A DNA stretch of 64,000 nt from Allodiplogaster sudhausi (Eukaryota > Nematoda > Chromadorea > Rhabditida > Diplogasteridae): the NCBI GenBank assembly GCA_945643635.1, contig CALZFC010000009.1, forward strand, positions 4,259,501 through 4,323,500, written 5' to 3'. Shown here piece by piece: positions 1 to 13,338 of the stretch; position 1 is the first letter of the stretch; each line of letters opens with the position of its first letter. The position numbers and the translations under genes are program-made. A model generated the notes under the pieces. That model did not search any database. It saw only the letters and a list, made by a program, of their open reading frames with translations, and was not told the DNA's origin.

Positions 1-2496
<2,496 letters not shown>

Positions 2497-3243
2497 CTTC
2501 AGAGAGAAAGAGGAAAGATCATTCTTCTTTTTCCAAGTCACGATATCCTCTGCTTTCACTATTCTTCCGTGTCTTTTCTGAATGCTTTCACAAAATTCTT
2601 TCGAACGGAGAATTCGCTTTGTCATTTTCCTTGTGCTACGAGCAGTTAGTCTACTCCGATCGTCTCTAATCAAAAGATGTCAATATCATCGGATACCTTT
2701 AGCTATTTATATGAGCACGGATCATTTATGTGTGATATTCGTAATACCTAGCTAATTTGAGCAGTGCTCTTCCTTGATACTTTATGAAACACCCTTTATG
2801 AATGTGATGATCGTTATCTGTGCTTCTGGTCTCTCCACATCTACCCTCCTAGGCTCTTTATCTCTGATTCACTTGGATTGGTTGCCTACTTGACTCGTTA
2901 ACCCTTCATCTATCGTTCGTGCCTAATTCACTCTATTAACATTTTCTGCTTACTAGCCTTCGCGTATCGTCATAGTGAACACAGAACTGTCATTGCCATT
3001 TCATTCTCTTTTTATACCGAGTGTGTTCTGTTCTTTCGGGCCACAAATAAAATTTAAGTTCTAACCGAATCTTAAAGTCATTCGGAATTATAGTCTTTGT
3101 ATATCTGTTCTCAACTTCAATGGTAGGATTCTTTATTACGAAGAGTTTTTAAACCATCAAAAAGGTAGATATTGTTTTCTGCCCTGACGAGAGCCGATTA
3201 GTTGGATGCCTCCGCCATCTTTTGGTCAGCCTAAGTTACTACG
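2497..3243. other. Intergenic region, kinase 3' flank
   Basis: No coding segment or structured RNA is recognised. It is AT-rich with scattered short ORFs whose composition does not look coding. It probably holds the kinase 3' UTR: an AATAAA lies near 3046. Confidence 0.5.
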
Positions 3244-3886
3244 CTATTTATAGGGCCTGAAATTTTCTCTATCGTTTCTAATAGATTTAGTTATCAGCTC
3301 TAAGACTAGTAATGCTCTCATTGATGGAGTTCCCATTACCAGAGAGATTGTGCGATTGCACTTAAAAAGGCTAACCTTCTTTTCAAACTCCTCAATTTCC
3401 TTTTGAACAGCCTCTGGAGTAGCCGCAATCAGTGCCTTGATCTGCAAAATAGAGTTGGAGATCTTCGATGCACTTTCTGTTGGCATCTTTCGCCTAGGTG
3501 TCATGTGATTAGTAAGTACAATTTAATGAGCACTTGTATAGACACACCTCCTGGTCGATCTGAGCATATGACTTGTCTTGTCCCATGATCACGAAGATCT
3601 TTTCAATGCAATCCTTGGCTTCTGGCGAGAGCTCATTGATAAGCTCCTGTAGAAGCGTCTTCAGCTCCTGAAGGAATGATCTGTTAGTTATGATATGGAA
3701 TAGTTGCGAAATGTATTCTCACTAGGTCTCGTCGAAGAAATAGTTTACATGTAACGAAACCTGGACGTCCTTGCGAGCGCCTTGGGCGCTGGCAGGAGCG
3801 ACTTTGCCGGAAACGGGCTTGTCTGCGAAGACGGCAGCCGCAGTCGCCAGGAGACACGCCGCGAGCACAACTCGTCCAGTCAGCAT
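3244..3886 (-). CDS. Small secreted helical protein, possibly SXP/RAL-2 (DUF148) type
   Basis: Read on the minus strand from an ATG at about 3886, the first exon encodes a signal peptide (MLTGRVVLAACLLATAAAVF, likely cleavage before ADKP) and a short basic linker. A second exon encodes an amphipathic segment beginning ELKTLLQELINELSPEAKD and containing IEKIFVIMGQDKSYAQIDQ. A third contributes SASKISNSILQIKALIAATP followed by EAVQKEIEEFEKK. Length near 110-120 residues, signal peptide, absence of cysteine-rich modules and the LSPEA start of a helical repeat are reminiscent of nematode SXP/RAL-2 (DUF148) proteins, small secreted helical proteins of poorly known function. The phase between exons 2 and 3 is not settled: the obvious GT donor (gtgtgt) gives an early stop, and a downstream one (gtgctc) keeps the helical frame. 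Family assignment is tentative; secretion is well supported. Confidence 0.5.
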
Positions 3887-3994
3887 TTATAGCCTTTTAT
3901 TTGTAGAGAAATCGGCATTTAGAGCATTGTGCAATTCGTCGCAAAACGAATGAAAAGGCGACACGTTTAATGATGAAAGATTTTTTTCCCTGAA

Positions 3995-4330
3995 TCAACT
4001 CACAAGCAAGAACGAATTCATGAATTGAGACTCAGTAAAATTCTCTCCGCCTTTTATACGTATCCCTGAGTGCTCAGCAATGCAAATATGGGAGAGCTGG
4101 TTAAGGTATGTTGATTCGGTCAAATGATGAATAGCGTTGAAGAACAGATCGGGCATATTCAGATCGGTATAGGTTGGCCTCCCATCAATCTCTAGAAACG
4201 TGTCTTTCACATGCACTGGTTCTGCAGTCACTGAATTGAAACGTCCTTTCTCTCTCTCCGGTCTAATCCATCGAAAATGGAAAATGAAGAGCTTCCAATC
4301 ATGCTCGACATAATCCATATCGTTATACAC
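3995..4330 (-). CDS. Unrecognised ORF, possibly an F-box-associated-type fragment
   Basis: A 111-codon open frame on the minus strand with a normal mix of residues. Its last third (IHHLTEST, LSHICIAEHSGIRI, then FTESQFMNSFLL) vaguely resembles the carboxy-terminal beta-rich domain following nematode F-boxes, where a motif of the form lt-x-x-x-hN-x-FL is common. No F-box is seen upstream. An upstream minus-strand exon-like stretch near 5220-5260 could encode a start (MLLALTAYSNIYED before a GTGAGT donor), but joining them is speculative. Confidence 0.22.
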   Translation of the reverse strand: MYNDMDYVEHDWKLFIFHFRWIRPEREKGRFNSVTAEPVHVKDTFLEIDGRPTYTDLNMPDLFFNAIHHLTESTYLNQLSHICIAEHSGIRIKGGENFTESQFMNSFLLVS

Positions 4331-4804
4331 AATACCAAATGTTATGAAAACGAATCAGAAACAAAATGACAGGGAATGAGAATGGAAATGCCTCTTAAAG
4401 TTGCAGTCGACCATTCCCTTGGTCGCACTGCTATGGGAAGGTCTTTTTCTTTCTCTCTCGCCGAACACGTTTTCCTGTGACTGAACAGTGAAAATTGCTT
4501 CTCGCTTTCGTTTCGAAACATTCGTCGTAAGTGGCAAGAACAACGATTAAGTCAACCGTAAAAAATCTAGCTTCTTGTGGAAGACATTTGTATGTAGCAT
4601 TTGAAAGGCGAGGAAGACATTGGGTGTAAACAAGACGAAATAGTTTTTTTCGCGATGAGCGAGTCCGAAATTATCTTAAATGTTAGTTTGATGATTATTG
4701 CAACAGCAACGGTCATACCAGAAGGATACGTTGGAAATCAGGTGATATCTCGACGGATGCTGCAAAACACATCACCAAGGCGCCAACTTCTCATATGTTT
4801 ATAG

Positions 4805-5297
4805 AGGGCACACAGGATCTCGCTCTTTTTGATATCATTAATTTCTTTCGCGAAAATAACAACGCGAGCCAAAGAGACCAACGGCGACAAGTGGACTAAT
4901 TAAGTCTTCGTTTCTGCCATCCTGTGCTGACAGCGCTTCTCTCCTAATTGGACGGGACAGGCAAAGCAAAAGAGCAAGGAAATTAGATAGGAGTTCGTTG
5001 GCGCATCTCCGAACTGAAAATAAAGATAACTGATCACTGGCTTTTCTATTCAGAAGACCAGCGTCTAGGATATGGAAAACAGAAACGAACACATGATAAA
5101 AGGCAGCAAAGAATCACTTGACTACGATGTAGAACTGCTGGATACGCCACTAAATAAGCAGTAATGAAGGAAGAAGAGAAGCTAGAGATTGGGCACGCGG
5201 TTCAACTCACATCTTCGTAAATATTGGAGTAAGCTGTCAGAGCGAGAAGCATCTCAGAGCTGAGACATCGCCGACTTCGGTGTGATCTACGACGACG
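4805..5297. other. Gap between unrecognised ORF and srt gene
   Basis: No supported gene. Minus-strand fragments at 4840-5090 and 5220-5260 could be exons of the preceding unrecognised gene but carry no motif I know. Presumably includes the promoter of the srt gene starting at 5298; no TATA box or other motif stands out. Confidence 0.3.
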
Positions 5298-7146
5298 ATG
5301 CAACGAATGGAGCAGATTCAGTTCCTCTGGAATCTGGGCAGCGCACATCCGATGTACAACTGCAGGTTAGTCAGGTTTCACTTAATCATTTTTTAAGATT
5401 AGAAATACAGAGAGTATAGATAGTGAAAGTGGACACATGTATAGAAGTAGATAGATGCAATACGTGAGACCAGAAGAGAAGTATCAAATTATCAGTCTCG
5501 TGGCTCCACCGGTGGTTGCTCCGCGGAGAGGTGGATGTTTCCTTTGGGGTGTATTGCATTGCATTCGGCATCGTCTTCTTCTGTCTCTACGGGGCGTGCA
5601 TGCCCGCCATCTGGCAACAGCGCAGGCATTCCTGCTATAAGGTCTAGTCCATTCTTTTCATCATTCGAGTTCGCAACACAAATTGAAGCAAGAATATCAC
5701 CAATTTATTTTAATTGAATTTAAAATCAATAAAACTAACATACAGATTATGTTCTACATGGGAGCGGTGGATATGGTGGAGCTTGTGCTCAACTCCATCG
5801 TCACTGGATACTTTCAACTGATCGGAGAAGTCTATTGCGCGTCACCCCAAAGGGACTATTTCCTTGGCGCAATCATAATGAGTATGTATTTGTTTTTCAT
5901 TATCTATTTATGTATTTAGTGCCTTGAATACATGCATGTCTTTATTCAAAGATATGTGAAGTTTTTTCCTTTAACAACCTGTCACTATTTATATGTGAGT
6001 TTGAGGTGCTTGGTGCACGGCGTGTATGACTTGTCTCCTTCTTGTACTGAACCGGCTGCTCGAGGTGTACTTCCCAGGAAGAAATTTCTGGATTTTTGAA
6101 GTCAGTCTTTTGATTTAGGGAATGAGGACATATGTTGACTAGCAGAATTTACTTAAAGAATATATTTTGGACATAGTTAGGGCAGTCTTCTAAAAAAAAT
6201 GCGTTCTAACAGAATTATATTAACTTCCGTTCACAAACCGTAAATGTTTATTTCTAAATGTGAATATTATTCAACGCAAGAATTCTTTCGGAACATAAAG
6301 TATGAAAAAAATTAATGTTGACTACAGGGTAATCGCGCGTGGTGTGTCTTGCTTCTGCCTACAGCTTACTGGGCTTGCCTTGCACTCTTCACGCCTGCAC
6401 CGCAAATCGCACGTGGCTCTTCAACCCGTTCATCGGTGGACCGTACTCGAATACGCTAGTGGTATTTTTAAAATCTGATACCATGCAGCATAATTTACCC
6501 ACAAAACATACATAATTCGGTACCAGAGCTACAGCCATACAGCGAACAATATTTTGGTCGTTTCAATCACGTGCCTGCTCTACTTTATTTTATGCTACCG
6601 ACTATTGCTTAAAAAGAGGTAGTTAGTTGCCTGATCAATAGGTTTCACTTATTAACATTTTGGCATTTCAGGGATCTCCAGCACGATAACTCTAAGATTA
6701 TGCAGGTGAAGCAGCTTTTGTGAAAAATAATGTGAATGGAATCATGAATCAAACACATGGACATACTCGTCTAATTTTACCGTCCGTAGGTCGTCCACCA
6801 ATCTTTCATGATCTGTACGGTGAACTTCATTGCCTCTGCTCTGTATGTCCTCATGCAGATCATTGATTTCCCTCCACAAACAGCGATCGTCAGCCACGTG
6901 ATGTGGCAACTCTCGTTTTTTTCCTTCTACACCCATACTTAGTCTATTATAGATTAAAGTATGCTAGAAATGAACGAGATGAAATGATCTGCGATTGCAG
7001 CGAGTCCGCCGGTAGCCTATCTCATGCTGAATCGAACCATCCGGCGAAGTGTCCATGAGAGTCTTCCATGTCTGCGGAGATCGACCCGGATGACGCGTCT
7101 CTCGGACGCCAGCGGAACGCACCAGAGATCAGTGCCCAACGTGTGA
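5298..7146 (+). pseudogene. srt-family seven-transmembrane chemoreceptor with frame breaks
   Basis: Serpentine receptor class T (srt), a nematode chemosensory GPCR family acting in ciliated neurons. Exons in order: MQRMEQIQFLWNLGSAHPMY with YNC; a hydrophobic segment GVYCIAFGIVFFCLYGACMP ending HSCYK; IMFYMGAVDMVELVLNSIVT followed by IGEVYCASP; WCTACMTCLLLVLNRLLEVY; GNRAWCVLLLPTAYWACLAL; NRTWLFNPFIGG; SYSHTANNILVV; VVHQSFMICTVNFIASALYV; and PPVAYLMLNRTIRRSVHESL, stop at 7144-7146. The srt signatures CYKIMF, G-x-V-Y-C and LNR are present. Compared with the second srt gene (35230-37178), exon 2 is 11 nt shorter between VAPP and the Y-C motif, which breaks the frame, and exon 5 shifts frame between LFTP and NRTWLF. 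Two independent breaks argue for a pseudogene, though assembly indels could do the same. Confidence 0.72.
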
Positions 7147-7466
7147 TTCCACGCAATGAATTTCGATTAAAAAAAGCGGATTGCCGATCTGCCAAAGTAA
7201 TAAGCGCAGACAGATCTTCTTTCTGTGTAACCACGACTTACACATATGTTTTACATATTACATTGAATATCTTTGAACTGTTCTCCCACTGTATTTCAGT
7301 CCAAATCTACCTGTAATATTTACTTAGCCAGCTAAAAATGTATATATGCACAAAAGAATCAAACTATAAAAGTCACTGCGACCGTCTTCGGCGATGTAGA
7401 TAACAATCGGCTCCATGTCCTCAAGCAGATAAATATGTAGCTTCATGTGTGCAAAATGATAAGATA

Positions 7467-10171
7467 CTACCACTGGCGATGGAGAAGGTCTCGCATGAGC
7501 TTGCGACGATTCCGGAATCCTTGAAGGAAGGCTTAAAAATGCGTATTATGCACATGATCGTGACTGTTTGCACAAATGTCTTTAAGTGTGGTCTGCCAAA
7601 GGAAAGTGTTTAGAAAATCTGGACGTTTGACTATGAATGAATGGCAAGTTGCTTGCCTCTTGCAACCACGAGATGCGACTGGCTGGAGTGCACGCGATTC
7701 CAGGACTCGGCAGAGGAGTGTTCTGGGAGGAGCACGAGCAGCGGAGACGCGAGAGACGCTGCACACTTTCGGCTTCCTAAGAACTTTCATTTTCCTTAGT
7801 GAGAGAATACATGGAACACCAATAAAGATGGTACAATGAACTCGCCACTTCGTCACGTCGTTTCTCGGCAAGATAGGCCCTTCTCTTCGAAGACAACGCA
7901 ATCCAGATTATTTTGCCGAGAAAGATGAGTGCCTCGAAGATGGAGAAGATGCTCATGCCGAGATACATTCCCATTATTCCACCAATGTTACCTGAGCAAT
8001 ATCGAAATAAAAAAAAGGCTAGGCTATATGGACATTTCCAGTTAAAAACTAGATAAAGTTTTTGAAGAAAAAAAATTACCAAACGTTTCGGAAAGCGTCA
8101 TGCCAATCTTTTGCTTCTGCTTTTGATATGCAAGGTCTCGATAGAAGACGTTTATCATTGTGAGGCCAGACCTGTAAGAGTGAGATTCTAGACTGGAGCT
8201 CTTTCCTGTGATCCTGGCACTAAACATCCCATGCATCGTTGACCGGCTCGACTTTGACATTGGAAGATGTCGTGAGGGTCTCATTGTATTCACACTCCAC
8301 GTGAGCACACTCGGTACAGGTCGGGAAAACTATAAAACAAGAATTTAGAATGCTTAAGATGCGACCAACCGAAAACGAAAGACTCTAAAATGACTTACCA
8401 GCTGAATTGCTATCGCTATCAAAGAAATGATCTTTGAGACAATTGTAGAGTGCGCGTGTGTCGCAAGTTGTGTATTCTGCATTCAAAATGAGTCTTCAAA
8501 TCGGATAGAGAAAGAAACGTCGCTAACCATCAAACAAGTCAAGAGAAAGCGGAACACATTTGCACTTGTAATCCATTTCCCTAAACAACGTTCTGTTTTA
8601 AGGTGAGTAACGCGGTCTCTCTTTTCTTTACCAACATTGCGAAGCACTTTGTTCGGCAAGCGGCGGAATTGTAGGGAGGAATCTTTCCTGCTTGGTGGCT
8701 TAGGTTGAACTTGATGCCAGCAGGCCAATTGTCTGTACAGTTTCCACCTTCTCGTTGATTTAAAAATTCATACTGAAATGTAGCAGATATTCTGTTTCGA
8801 GAAGAATAAAAGCTCTTCTATGGTCTAACCCTCTTTTGTGACATGCTAATGTAGACTCGGCTTTTGGAGCCAACAGTAACCGGCTGAACAGAACTGATCA
8901 GAGTCATCTTGAATGGTAACGTTCAAAGATCACCTCCATCGGCTGATAGACACCGAAGGCGTTGTTGCCTATCACAACGCGAAAGCCGTCTTCTTTTTGC
9001 TTAATTTCCGGCTGTTTCCCTGAGAGCAGCAATCACATTCTTTGCAACACAAATATTAAGATGTAGAAAAATATATTTTTAAAAACATTTTCATACCGTC
9101 GACACTTTTGTCGCAAGGACTAGTGGTCATGAGTAGCTGCAACCTGCAACTTTCAAGAACATTGCTTGAATAAAGTGGAATCTAAAACATTCATGCCCTA
9201 CCCTCCGTTTACGCCAGGAAATGCTTGCTTTAATGATCCATTGTATCGCTGGCATCGCCCGAGTCCGGTCAGGACATCCTCGAAATATCTGAAAGGAATA
9301 AACAGAAATGTTTGGGCCAAAATTAGCAAGCCGATGTACATACTCAGTACATTTAATATGCCTGCCCGCGAAGCTGCATCTGAGAAAGGCTCCTTCGATC
9401 TTTGAGCTTAATTCATTTTTTTGTGCTATAAAACAAAGTTCTCGCATGCAAACGCTTACCCAGTCTTATTGTAGAACGAACGCGGATTCAGTAGATTGTT
9501 ATGCTTCAAATTGTATTGAACATATTTATCGTGGAGATCATCTAAGTTCAGCTTACCATCTTTATTCGATTCGAGGAGTGTCTTTAAATATTTCGTTCAA
9601 AACACGGCTTCCTAAATTAAATTCGACCCAGTAATCGTTGCTTACATCAAATTCTTCGAGAGCAAGTCTCATGTAGTTCAAATGATCTAGGGAAAAGTCG
9701 GACGACTCGTTGAAAGCTGGCAAAAGGAGAAATACTTGTGCTATGAATGAAGAGTTTTAATCAATGTTTATATGTCGTACCTTCAAGCATGGATTCTCTG
9801 ATCGGGCTCAGATTACAAATTGTTATGGAAGGAAGGTCAAGTGCATTTGGGATCACAACCGAGAGCTAAAATATGAAAGTCATTTTAACCAAATGGATTG
9901 TGCAGCACAATTCTGACCTGTGTGTACGTGTCATTTTGCGTGTATCTCCGAATTGTGTCGTAAGTCTACAAAAATTGATTGCCCTTGTTCCAGCTGAATC
10001 TGAGCATTGCACGAATACCTGCCAGATGAGCATGCAGACAGCGAATGCCAGGAGGGACACCCAGAAGTACGTGTAGATGCCGCGACTTGCGTAGATGCGT
10101 TGCACGCCGTGCATCGGAGCGAATCCTTTCAAATATCTTCCTTCTCCACTTACATGGAGTCCATGTGCCAT
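7467..10171 (-). CDS. DEG/ENaC (degenerin / acid-sensing type) sodium channel subunit, probably damaged
   Basis: Two-transmembrane degenerin/epithelial sodium channel subunit; these form amiloride-sensitive trimeric cation channels in touch, acid and pharyngeal sensing. In order on the minus strand: MAHGLHVSGEGR, the pre-TM1 motif HGVQRIYASRGIYTYFWVSL (family: HG-h-x-R-h), TM1, an extracellular LPSITICNLSP (family FPAVTICN), FEDVLTGLGRCQRYNGSL, NCTDNWPAGIKFNL, PYNSAACRTKC, MDYKCKCVPLSLDL, TTCDTRALYNCLK and VFPTCTECAHVECEYNET of the cysteine-rich domain, then NIGGIMGMYLGMSIFSIFEA, the G-x-S selectivity region plus TM2. A basic tail follows (EKRRDE, RFRNRRK-like end near 7467). Frame problems: an in-frame TGA at 9597-9599 inside an otherwise good exon, a frame switch near 8945, and phase mismatches at two later junctions. 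Family certain; functionality doubtful. Confidence 0.8.
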
Positions 10172-12042
10172 AACGAATTAAGTGGAAGCTAATTAAGCAA
10201 TTTCAATGAAGTACCAGTGAAGAGTGCTGCCTCCCTGTCGATAGAGAATCGACCATCGCTAGCAGCGATTTTCTCTCTCGATGAAAAGCGCTGCGAGCGA
10301 TGAGAGCTGCTCAGGCCCGCTGGTGCCTGGTCCTTCTTTACCATTTGCCAAAACGAACAGCAATGAATCTTACTTCCTTAAAGGCGCATTATTGTTCTGA
10401 AATTTTTACTTTGTAAGAAAGTGAAAATAAGGTTGACTTCAGATCAGTGCTGCAAGGAGTTGTGGCCTGCCGTTGACACTGAGTAAAAGAAAGGGCACGC
10501 GTGTGTATCGTCTGCGTCGCTTGGAACGATCAACAATGATTCAGAAGAGAAAGGGAGAAGCAGCCCGAGTGGTCTCGGCGAGAAAAGTGCGTTTGACAAC
10601 TCACTAAAGTTTAATGGCCAACTGCAACAAAAGGAGCAAACAGAATGGAAAAAAGTCCAAAATCAATATAGGCTGTTGATAGCAAATTTTTATTCGAATT
10701 AATATGACAATGAATTCAGCCTCTATTAGTCTGCAACATGTTTTGAAGTCTGGAATGAGTCAATTAAGATGAGTGCGAAGCGAGTGGAGAAGCTCGGAGA
10801 AGGGCGTTCTTTTGCGGACATGATAGGCTGCTCCGTTCTCATCAGTCATCACTTCCCCACTTCCACTCATTTCTTCATCATGCGACCGTGGTCGGATCTG
10901 AGTGTGAGACGATTCTTTCAAAAAGGTCATATTCACAAACTTTTGAGAAACTGGTGCAAGAGATTGCTTTTACACTAGCCAGTTCGCCTGCTATCGTCAT
11001 TATTGGACGAGGAAGATACGGATGATAATATTCGAACGGATCATAGGGCGCAGTTGGTCGTCGTCTCCATTGATCAGACTGTTTGATTCCGTGTAGTTCT
11101 ATTGAAGCGGATGGATTTACAGTTCTCTCATGAAATATTGGCTAGTCAGGAATCATATTATCAGAATGTAAAGATTAATCGGTTGATACCCATCAGAGCG
11201 ACGGCAAACACAGCGATCTTAACCATCTGCATACCTGATTACGATTCCGGCTGATTGAATTAGTGTTTCTTATGAATCTCAAGGAAAAGCAATGCCTTCC
11301 ATCGCAAGAGGAAGAGAAAGCATGCTAAATATCAGTCGCTACAGTCAAGTTACCTTGCATGCCCATAGGCACTCTCGTCGAAACGCCAAGGAAACCAGTT
11401 TGCCTCTAGCATTGTTTTTCCTTATCACATGCATGGAATTAGCTTTGAAGGGAGCAGGAAACTGAGCCGACTCTCTTTCAATCTTGCTTCAATCTCCATT
11501 GTAGTTGCGTCTCTCTAAAATACATGCTCTCAGGCAAAAAGACACGAATTCAAGCTTGTGTTTTGATTACTTTAAAGTGGGAAGTTATTTTATTATTATG
11601 CACGCTATTTATTATGCAATTAAAGCGGTTTTCATTCCTATCAATCACTAAAAAGGTGTTTTATTAGTTGGCGTCTCCTTCTCAACTCATATTGTCTCTC
11701 TGAAGTAAGACAGGCTAATGACTTATCTCGTTTGTTCATTTGGAATCGACAATATACACGTAATAAGAAGATGACATAATAATTAAACGTGAGATCAAAG
11801 TAGGCGTTGTTGAGCAAAAGTTGCAAGCTCACTGTACAATTAATGCACAACAGAATAGGAAATGGCGAACATGACACTGCATGTTGTTCCAATAACCGGT
11901 TAGTAGAAGATGTGCAATTGAAAGAGTTCGTGGATGTCCTCACAGGAGATCACAAAAAGACGATTGATTAAAATGGAAAGGAGCATATGTACATACAAAT
12001 CCCAACGTAAATGTAACTAGAGTGATTTGTGGCAGAATAATC
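10172..12042. other. Long intergenic region
   Basis: Between the divergent-side start of the DEG/ENaC gene and the end of the next minus-strand gene. I see no exon chain, no tRNA and no transposon. ORFs of 60-100 codons on both strands lack recognisable motifs and flanking splice signals. It is the likely promoter region of the channel gene. Confidence 0.4.
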
Positions 12043-12616
12043 TTAGCAATAGACGCATCTCGCGTTCGCTGCGCGCTCCATCATTTTGGAGAACCTTGAA
12101 GAACGAGGCACCATGAAGGGCACGTTGCTGTCGTCGAGCATGATGTCATCCGCCTCTACGGACTCGTAGCCACGAGGATACACCTGCGAATCAGGTAGAG
12201 GTTAGAGATTAGACTAAAATGCTTAAATTGTATTAGGTAAGAAGTAAAATAGAAATTAAAGGTGCAAACTCTAGTCGGCGCAATTCACCTCTAAGTTTTA
12301 GGATCAATTCAGTAGTAATTAATTAAACTTTAGATTGAACTGACGGGAGTGCCGGCGATGCTGCCGATTGGCTTGATGCCATTTCTGCCAATGGATGAGT
12401 CGAGAGTGAGTCTCTCATTCACACGCGACAGCTGCAGCCACAGAGTGTCCAGGGCAGAGCGAGCGATGCATGCTAAAAATGCAATCTACTGCTTGCTGTT
12501 AGTTTCAACAAAAAATTTAAATTTCGTCTTCATTTACAGGAACAAGGATAAAATAAAGATAAGGACGTACAGTGAGCAACGATGACGAGTAGAAGTCCTA
12601 CTTGAACTGGCGACAT
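12043..12616 (-). CDS. Small secreted protein, possible peptide-hormone precursor
   Basis: Three exons on the minus strand. Exon 1 (ATG 12616-12614) gives a signal peptide MSPVQVGLLLVIVAHC and ends at a GTACGT donor. Exon 2 encodes ARSALDTLWLQLSRVNERLT then SSIGRNGIKPIGSIAGTPV. Exon 3 encodes VYPRGYESVEADDIMLDD, SNVPFMVPRSSRFSKMMER and AANARCVYC, stop TAA at 12045-12043. About 120 residues, secreted, with monobasic Arg/Lys sites but no clear KR pair and a C-x-x-C carboxy end. The exon 2/3 phase is ambiguous: the nearest GT donor does not match the long frame of exon 3. I cannot name a family; a neuropeptide-like or small secreted signalling protein is a guess from size and architecture only. 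Confidence 0.5.
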
Positions 12617-13241
12617 GGTTTCTTTGGCAGATGTAGAAGAGGAGAAGATATTGGAACGCTTAAATTTCCGCTGCGTACTCACCACCTTTTATATGAAACC
12701 GTTCAAGATCGTCAAGGAGGAGGCAGAGAGAAGCGAGGGTGTGAAAAATGATGGTGCACCGGCTGTACTTCTTCGTCCTTTCCCTCTCTTCGATACTCTC
12801 TCGCCTACTCTCTCTGTCTCACTTCCACTCTTTACACTCTCATTTTCGCATGTTCTCTCGCTTGCGCGTGCGACTGACCGCCAATTAGCTACGTCACAGC
12901 CCGGCAATCTTTCGCAGAGTAAAGCTCGAAAGAACACTTTTCCGCCCATCTTTGTTCGTCTCTAAACCTTCCTTGATCATAATATTATTTTGATCGAACA
13001 ATTATCACTTCTCCCAGTTCTCAATTTTGTTATCTATAGTGTCCATTGTTATTGAAAGGAGTATCAGACAAATGCACTTCGAACAAGGAAATAATAGAAG
13101 AGAATAAGAAAATGACCATTTTATTTCCTGGCAGGTGACATGTTTACCACTTTCCTTTTCTTTTCCTTTCATAAAATGAGAGGTGGGAAAATATAAAGTT
13201 CTGCGAGGTGTTTGCAGAGCTGGCTCGTTGCCAATTCGGTA

Positions 13242-13255
13242 GTTGCCATGGAAAC
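13242..13255. promoter_or_regulatory. Perfect X-box (RFX/DAF-19 site) of dyf-3
   Basis: GTTGCCATGGAAAC, a near-perfect inverted repeat fitting the nematode X-box consensus GTTNCCATGGNAAC at every fixed position. It lies 84 nt before the dyf-3 start codon at 13339, within the short distance typical of X-boxes in ciliary genes. The RFX factor DAF-19 activates intraflagellar transport genes through this site. Confidence 0.9.
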
Positions 13256-13338
13256 GACGCGCGAGATTCGGTATTGTGAATGGAAAGGAGCCGTTGTCAG
13301 AGGCCTGTTCAACAGAACCCAAAAGCCATAGATTTATC

